DNA of 64,000 nucleotides from Erigeron canadensis. Lineage: Eukaryota; Streptophyta; Magnoliopsida; Asterales; Asteraceae. The position numbers and the translations under genes were made by a program. Below are positions 58,895 through 64,000 of the stretch, one piece after another; positions within the stretch are counted from its first letter, which is position 1, and every line of letters begins with the position of its first letter. The notes under the pieces were generated by a model. It was not told where the DNA came from, did not search any database, and saw only the letters and a list, made by a program, of their open reading frames with translations. Location: NCBI RefSeq assembly GCF_010389155.1, contig NC_057768.1, forward strand, positions 41,519,633 through 41,583,632, in the 5' to 3' direction.

Positions 58895-60348
58895 TGTAAA
58901 GTTAGTTTCGATTCAGACGTGTTGGAGACAATTTTAACCAACAAATCGCTGGACCTCCAACCCCTTCCTCATGGAAAATACTTTGAGATGAAAAACCCAA
59001 GACTCGAACCCTAAACCTAAAGTCACCTCCAGGGGCCACATAGTGAATTTAAATGATACATCTGTCCAACCCACCTAAGTGAAGTTAGAAGTTTGAATGA
59101 TTACTATTTGTAAAGAGAATAAAATATGTTCGCTCGTCAAGAGAGCCTCAAATCTTTTAGATTTTATAGTAAATCGTTGCAAATCTGTGCGGGGTATATA
59201 TGTAAGTACCACTTAATCATAATCTTTATAAAAGAATACGGCAAATTACCGACCTTTTACTTTTGTCTTCTTTGAACATGTCAAAAAATTAAAAGAGATT
59301 TTTATAAGTCTAAAGCGACTTGATACTGCTCATTTAGAGAGATTTTGTCGGATTTAATTTAATATGATATGATTATAGGCTTATAGCAACATCGTAATCT
59401 AATCTTAACCAACTTTACTTCATGCATCCTGTTGATTCTCTTGTGACATATTTCGTATTTGTTAGGTTGGTTGGTGAACAACCAAACGTTAAGGTTACTT
59501 TGGTAATATACCTCTATATACCCTTATAATAATAATAATTGGATGAAAATTCTCTTAAATACTTTGATCTATTAAGTTGATTTTATGAGTCTATTAAAAC
59601 TACTTAAAGAATGAACCTACCCACAATAAAAATTACACATGTGTTTACACTTACAAACTTCACAACATAATAAGTTAAGTCAAGTTTAGTTATTAACTTG
59701 TGAAGAATGAAGATCTTAGATATTGTAATTCATTATCTTTTTTTAAAAAAAAGAATAATGTAACAAATTATGTTTTTTTCCATGCCAAATACCATTAAAG
59801 TACTTTTATACTGTGTTCTTTAGTTTTTGTAAGGAAGGAAGAGAAAAGAATCCAAGTGATTTTAAAATAAGTTAGGTTTTTGAGTTTTTTTTAAGGTCGG
59901 AAAGAAAATGATTTGATATGAATTGAGAGGAAAGTTTAGTTGTTTTTGTTTAAAAAATTTTCTTTTCATTATTAAGATGATTTGGAAGGATCTTATCTCA
60001 TATCTTCTTATTGTATCGTATCATATCATTTCTTTTCTTATTAATTTGAACTCAAGAATATAGCGATGGAAAACAAATTTCATGTTAGTCCAACACTGCC
60101 TAACAGTCCAATAGCTTCTAAGAGCCCAAAAGCCCTTATCTCCTTCACCAGTTCACTCCCTCACTTGAGGGTAAATTCGTCCACATACACTGTGATTATA
60201 AGAACTAGATTCAAAATAAAGAATAAAAATGAAAATTGTAAAATAAAATATATTTATTTATCAGTTAAACAAAAATAATACTCGTATAAAGAGTTCCTGT
60301 CATAAGTTAAATAATTAATTGTTAATCAGAAGAAATCTCCGGCGAGAA
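58895..60348. other. Intergenic/promoter DNA upstream of the SH3P-type gene
   Basis: A repeat-derived phrase (CCAAGACTCGAACCCTAAAC) lies at 59000. The 60060-60280 open frame is short and not protein-like. The last few hundred bases presumably hold the promoter of the next gene. Nothing else recognised. Confidence 0.4.
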
Positions 60349-63336
60349 ATGGAAGCGATCAGGAAACAGGCGACTAAGCTCCGGGAACAAGTTGCCAGAC
60401 AACAACAGGTAAATTTCAATGACAGTAAAATGTACATAAAAATAACTGTCTCGAATTTATATCATTTTTATTTTTCAAAGATCTACTTTTGATCAACTAA
60501 TTTAAGGGTAACTATGTAGTTTGATCTTTTTTATTTGATGTAATTCAAACTGCTGTTACACTTCACCCTCAGAAATAGTGTGTTTAGAAATATATATTTG
60601 AAGCCTTATTTTGTGCCACACATTCTATGTGTTCACAAGGGTCTTAGGTTCGAACTTCACTAGGTAAAACATCATGCCTGGTGGCTAGAGAAAAGGTACG
60701 GAAACGGTTATGGTGATACTTCGGTTAGGCTGCATACATCTGAGCCAATCTTGGTAACCTGAACAAGGAAAATTGAAAAAACATCATCTGTTTATCCGTT
60801 TACAACTTTACATTTCATATGCGCTACCTTTATTTAATGGAAGATACAAATTTGAGGTTTAACTCCATTACAATTGAAAGTATATAAATGTATCTATAGA
60901 TGTGTGTACTTGTAAGTTATAACGCTTAGCGTAACTAAGTGAAATATGAGAAAGTGAACTAACACATTGATATAAAGCAAGTTATGTCTATTGGCTTTTG
61001 AGCTACATTTTTTTATCGGGTTATTGTGTGGATGTGGAAAGAATGGAAATCTCAAACTTGACATTGTTAGTAATTATTATGGTTTTAATAAAGCTTAACA
61101 TAATTACTTGACCCAAGTTATTGTGAAAAGTAGCTTGTTCCAAGTTATTGTATTAAGAGATAATGTATCCATTTGTCAAGAAATTACCCCAATATGTATG
61201 TTATAATTTTTTTATGTATATCTAGCAATTTGGCTTTGTTTCGGTGACCTTTTTCATATAGGTAATGTATCAAGAGGTTTCTTAAGAATGTGCCACATTT
61301 TACTTATTTTTTCACCCATAAGAATTTCACATATCATCCTTACACCATCCACTGCCGGCTACTCGATGATCACCAGAATTCCTGGAATCGCCCAAAAAAA
61401 CATAAGGTTACCAATATGCTTAGTGTGGCTAGGCTAGGTTTTGTTTAGACTAAAAGGGTTCTATTTAAACTAAAATGTTAAAGGTGGCACCTTTTCATTT
61501 GAAAAACTTGTTAAAGTTTTAGAACTGTGACTTGTTTCGTTAAATCCATACTTTGTTACTGCTTTAATTGTATACCACCTTATCACAATAAATCCATACG
61601 AAGTAGTCATACTATGTGATCTATATATATATATATATAGGGTGGCAATCAAATGAGAACAGATGAGAACACTTAGAAACTACATTTTAATGCATTAAAA
61701 GTCCATAAAACTGACATAGTGCATAACTAATTATCATTATTTAAGTGTTTAACAACACATGGAACCGTCAAAATTGAAAAAAATCACGTTTTTTGTTGGA
61801 TGCATCATTTTGATAATATGCATCCAACATGGATGCACAAAATAAAAAACGTAATTTTTTTGATTTTGAAGGATCAATGTGTTGTTAAACACTTAAATAA
61901 TGATAATTAGTTATGCACTATGTTAGTTTTATGGACTTTTAATGCATCAAAATGATGTTTTTAAGTGTTCTCACCGTTCTTATTTTAAAAGTGTTCTCAC
62001 CGGAGTGTTACCCTATATATATATATATATATATATAAAATAATTCTGTTTTAAATTTCAGGCAGTCTTCAAGCAGTTTGGCGGTGGAGGTTACGGAGGT
62101 TCAGATAATATGGTAACTGATGAGGCAGAACTCATGCTTCACCAAAAACTCGAGAGGCTATACATATCTACACGTGCTGCCAAGGTTGCTTTCCTTATGT
62201 ATACATCGTGTATATCAACATGAAAAGAGTACTTAGATCGAGTACTAATAAGTCAAGAGGAACATATGTCTAGTTGTAATCTTTCAACCAAAAAATAAGA
62301 ATGATGAACATGATTTTAAGTTTTTTCCTCTGAAAAAGAAAATAACTTTTTTCTAGTTTATGCGATATGATCATTTATGCTTTTCAGCATTTTCAAAGAG
62401 ACATTGTTCGTGGCGTTGAAGGATATATAGTCACTGGCTCCAAACAAATTGAAATAGGCAAGTTGGTAGTACTCAAGTACTTCTCAATTCTAGTTAAACT
62501 TCAGGAATGCATGATTTGAGTTGGCTTCGATGGATTATTTTGGCAGGAACTAAATTGTCAGAAGATAGTAGGAAATATGGAATTGAGAATACATGCACTA
62601 GTGGAAATACGCTATCAAGAGCTGCAGTCAACTTTTCACGAGCTCGTGTCCAGATGGAGAAGGAACGAGGAAATCTACTAAAATCTTTTGGCACACAGGT
62701 TTGGAATAAAATTTTCCTTCTTCCTTACAAACTGTTTATACATAGTACTATTTTATTGCAATAATTCCTTTGTCTCTAATTGGCGCATTTTACTGCCAAT
62801 TGTGCAGGTTGCAGAGCCATTAAGAGCAATGGTTATGGGAGCTCCCCTTGAAGATGCTCGACATCTTGCTCAACGTTATGACAGAATGCGCCAAGAGGCT
62901 GAAGCACAGGTCTTTAAATTGTAATTTAAAGTGCTGGTTTTATTAAAAATCACTTGTTAGGCATTTTTAAATCATTAAAACTTCGCAGGTCATTGAAGTT
63001 ACTAAACGGCAAGGAAAAGTGATGGATGGAAGTGGGAATCCAGACCTATTTGCGAGACTTGAAGCATCTGAATCAAAGCTACAAGACTTGAAGTCCAACA
63101 TGGCAAAATTGGGAAAGGAAGCTGCATCAGCAATGGCTGCAGTTGAAGCTCAGCAGCAAAAAATGACACTACAGAGACTTATATCCATGGTAAAATTTCT
63201 CCACTTAACGAATTAAATGAGCTATACATCTGATGATATATCGATATGTTGTCTGAAACACATTTTCCGATAGATCGAATCAGAACGTGCATACCATCAG
63301 AAGGTAGTTCAGATTCTTGATAATCTTGCAGGGGAG
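60349..63336 (+). CDS. SH3P2: SH3P-type BAR-domain protein, exons 1-7, 3' partial
   Basis: Plant SH3P proteins bind membranes through an N-terminal BAR domain and act with clathrin, dynamin and ESCRT or autophagy partners through a C-terminal SH3 domain. Exons visible: 60349-60408, 62062-62184, 62388-62457, 62547-62698, 62808-62909, 62989-63189 and 63274-63336, in phase, giving 257 residues. It starts MEAIRKQATKLREQVARQQQ and continues AVFKQFGGGGYGG, KHFQRDIVRGVEGYIVTGSK, TKLSEDSRKYGIENTCTSGN, EPLRAMVMGAPLEDARHLAQ and RLISMIESERAYHQKVVQIL. This is the conserved helical BAR region. The SH3 domain exons lie beyond the right edge, and 63337-64000 is intron. Intron 3 (62458-62546) is of GC-AG type. 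Intron 1 contains a MITE in a TA microsatellite. I cannot fix which SH3P paralogue (1, 2 or 3) this is, though the N-terminus is closest to SH3P2/1. Confidence 0.94.
60600..60790 (+). mobile_element. SINE-like sequence in SH3P intron 1
   Basis: A pol III box-B-like GGTTCGAACTT at 60649 is followed downstream by GGTTAGGCTGCATACATCTG, a phrase shared with SINE-type debris near 46325. A box A was not convincing and no target duplication was found. Confidence 0.4.
61623..62036. mobile_element. Palindromic MITE seated in a (TA)n microsatellite, SH3P intron 1
   Basis: The element (61640-62013) begins GGGTGGCAATCAAATGAGAA and ends TTCTCACCGGAGTGTTACCC, with TA runs on both sides. Its arms are nearly perfect inverted copies over more than 100 bp (GTGCATAACTAATTATCATT against AATGATAATTAGTTATGCAC). 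The centre holds TTGGATGCATCA and TGCATCCAACATGGATGCAC. It belongs to a different family from the 58.7-kb MITE but uses the same kind of site. Confidence 0.85.
62458..62546 (+). other. GC-AG intron (intron 3 of the SH3P gene)
   Basis: The exon ends GAAATAG and the intron begins GCAAGT, a perfect donor apart from C in place of T. It ends TTTTGGCAG. Only this junction gives the conserved QIEIGTKLSEDSRK. The 89-base length is normal for plants. Confidence 0.93.
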
Positions 63337-64000
63337 GTATGTACTCGTCATCGCCCTTCATATCTAGACAAATTTTATATTTGTGGAGTTGTGGTATCTA
63401 TCACCTTTTGGCATAATAACTAGAACTTAGTAATAACTACTACATTTTAGTATGCTAATCATTGTAATAAAATCCAAGTGAGAAATAGACAAGTATGACC
63501 AATATACAGTTAAAAATGGGCTATATATAGATGATACCTGACTTTAGTTTGTACATTTAGAGAGAGTATTTGGGGGTTGTGATTATAGAAAGATAAAAGA
63601 CTAATAAGAAACAAACTTATAAATGTATAGAGTACTTTTCACTAGTTTATGTTTTTCCAGAATAAACTTGTAAAATTTATAACCTACAGATTTCCTAATT
63701 AATAGACAAATTATTACTACTAACTTATAATTCAAGCAATATCAAAGAAAGATGGTATACTAAGTAATGACTATTGCATTCTTTAATATTCCCTTTCTCA
63801 ATCCCATTGCCATTCATTAACATGAACCAAGTGCCCAAAGTTTGGACTTTTTTCCTCAAAGAAACGAGACTTAAATAATCTTGTACATGTATGGTATCTC
63901 AAACCACGTGGTTTCTTTGGCGTCTCTCTTTGAACTATAATAGTATAAGTGTAGCCAATCTAGGGCCCACTTGGTTGAGGCTCATGCCTCTTGGGGGATA
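63337..64000 (+). other. Intron 7 (5' part) of the SH3P-type gene
   Basis: It starts GTATGT after LAGE and runs to the window edge without a frame that continues the protein. The expected next exon begins beyond 64000, or within it but unrecognised. Confidence 0.6.

Noticed and set aside
58980..59010. tRNA-like box B (CGAACCC)
   Set aside because: No cloverleaf could be built around it. It reads as repeat-derived sequence.

Overview
The window is nuclear DNA from a flowering plant. It is AT-rich, its genes are split by introns, intergenic space is long, and Helitrons, MITEs and a miniature LTR element are dense. The proteins match eudicot families. An asterid such as Asteraceae is plausible, but that is only an impression.

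I could read six protein-coding genes or partial genes with their exons. Left to right they are: (1) a polyprenol reductase (+, 1831-4353, first exon outside the window), followed at 15.9-16.6 kb by a broken two-exon copy of the same gene; (2) a V-ATPase 16-kDa proteolipid subunit c (+, 19223-21962, three exons); (3) the mitochondrial complex I LYR subunit B22/NDUFB9 (-, 25286-30076, five exons); (4) a ten-exon, 1348-residue NERD-type chromatin protein with PHD-like, SWIB, Plus-3 and GYF domains and a GW-rich tail (+, 31477-39272), divergent from gene 3; (5) a class-A GATA transcription factor (-, 49280-50951, two exons); (6) the first seven exons of an SH3P-type BAR-domain protein (+, from 60349 to beyond the right edge). 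In every complete model, translated phases agree across all junctions.

The spaces between genes are mostly transposon debris. Recognisable pieces are: a 1.44-kb TRIM-like LTR element with a perfect 5-bp target duplication and an initiator-tRNA primer site (13700-15139); Mutator-type MITEs with 9-bp duplications, one inserted into an older relative; hAT-type MITEs with 8-bp duplications; PIF/Harbinger-type MITEs with TAA duplications; several Helitron ends; MITEs placed inside (TA)n microsatellites; and an inverted pair of about 580-bp repeats on either side of the GATA gene.

The genes are unrelated housekeeping and regulatory loci, not a cluster with a shared job. The most interesting signals are a U12-type AT-AC intron in the NERD-like gene, a GC-AG intron in the SH3P gene, the polyprenol reductase relic, an expanded acidic repeat in the NERD-like N-terminus, and the microsatellite-seated MITE family. 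I saw no CRISPR array, rRNA or convincing tRNA gene, and no evidence of a wholly new multi-gene system.
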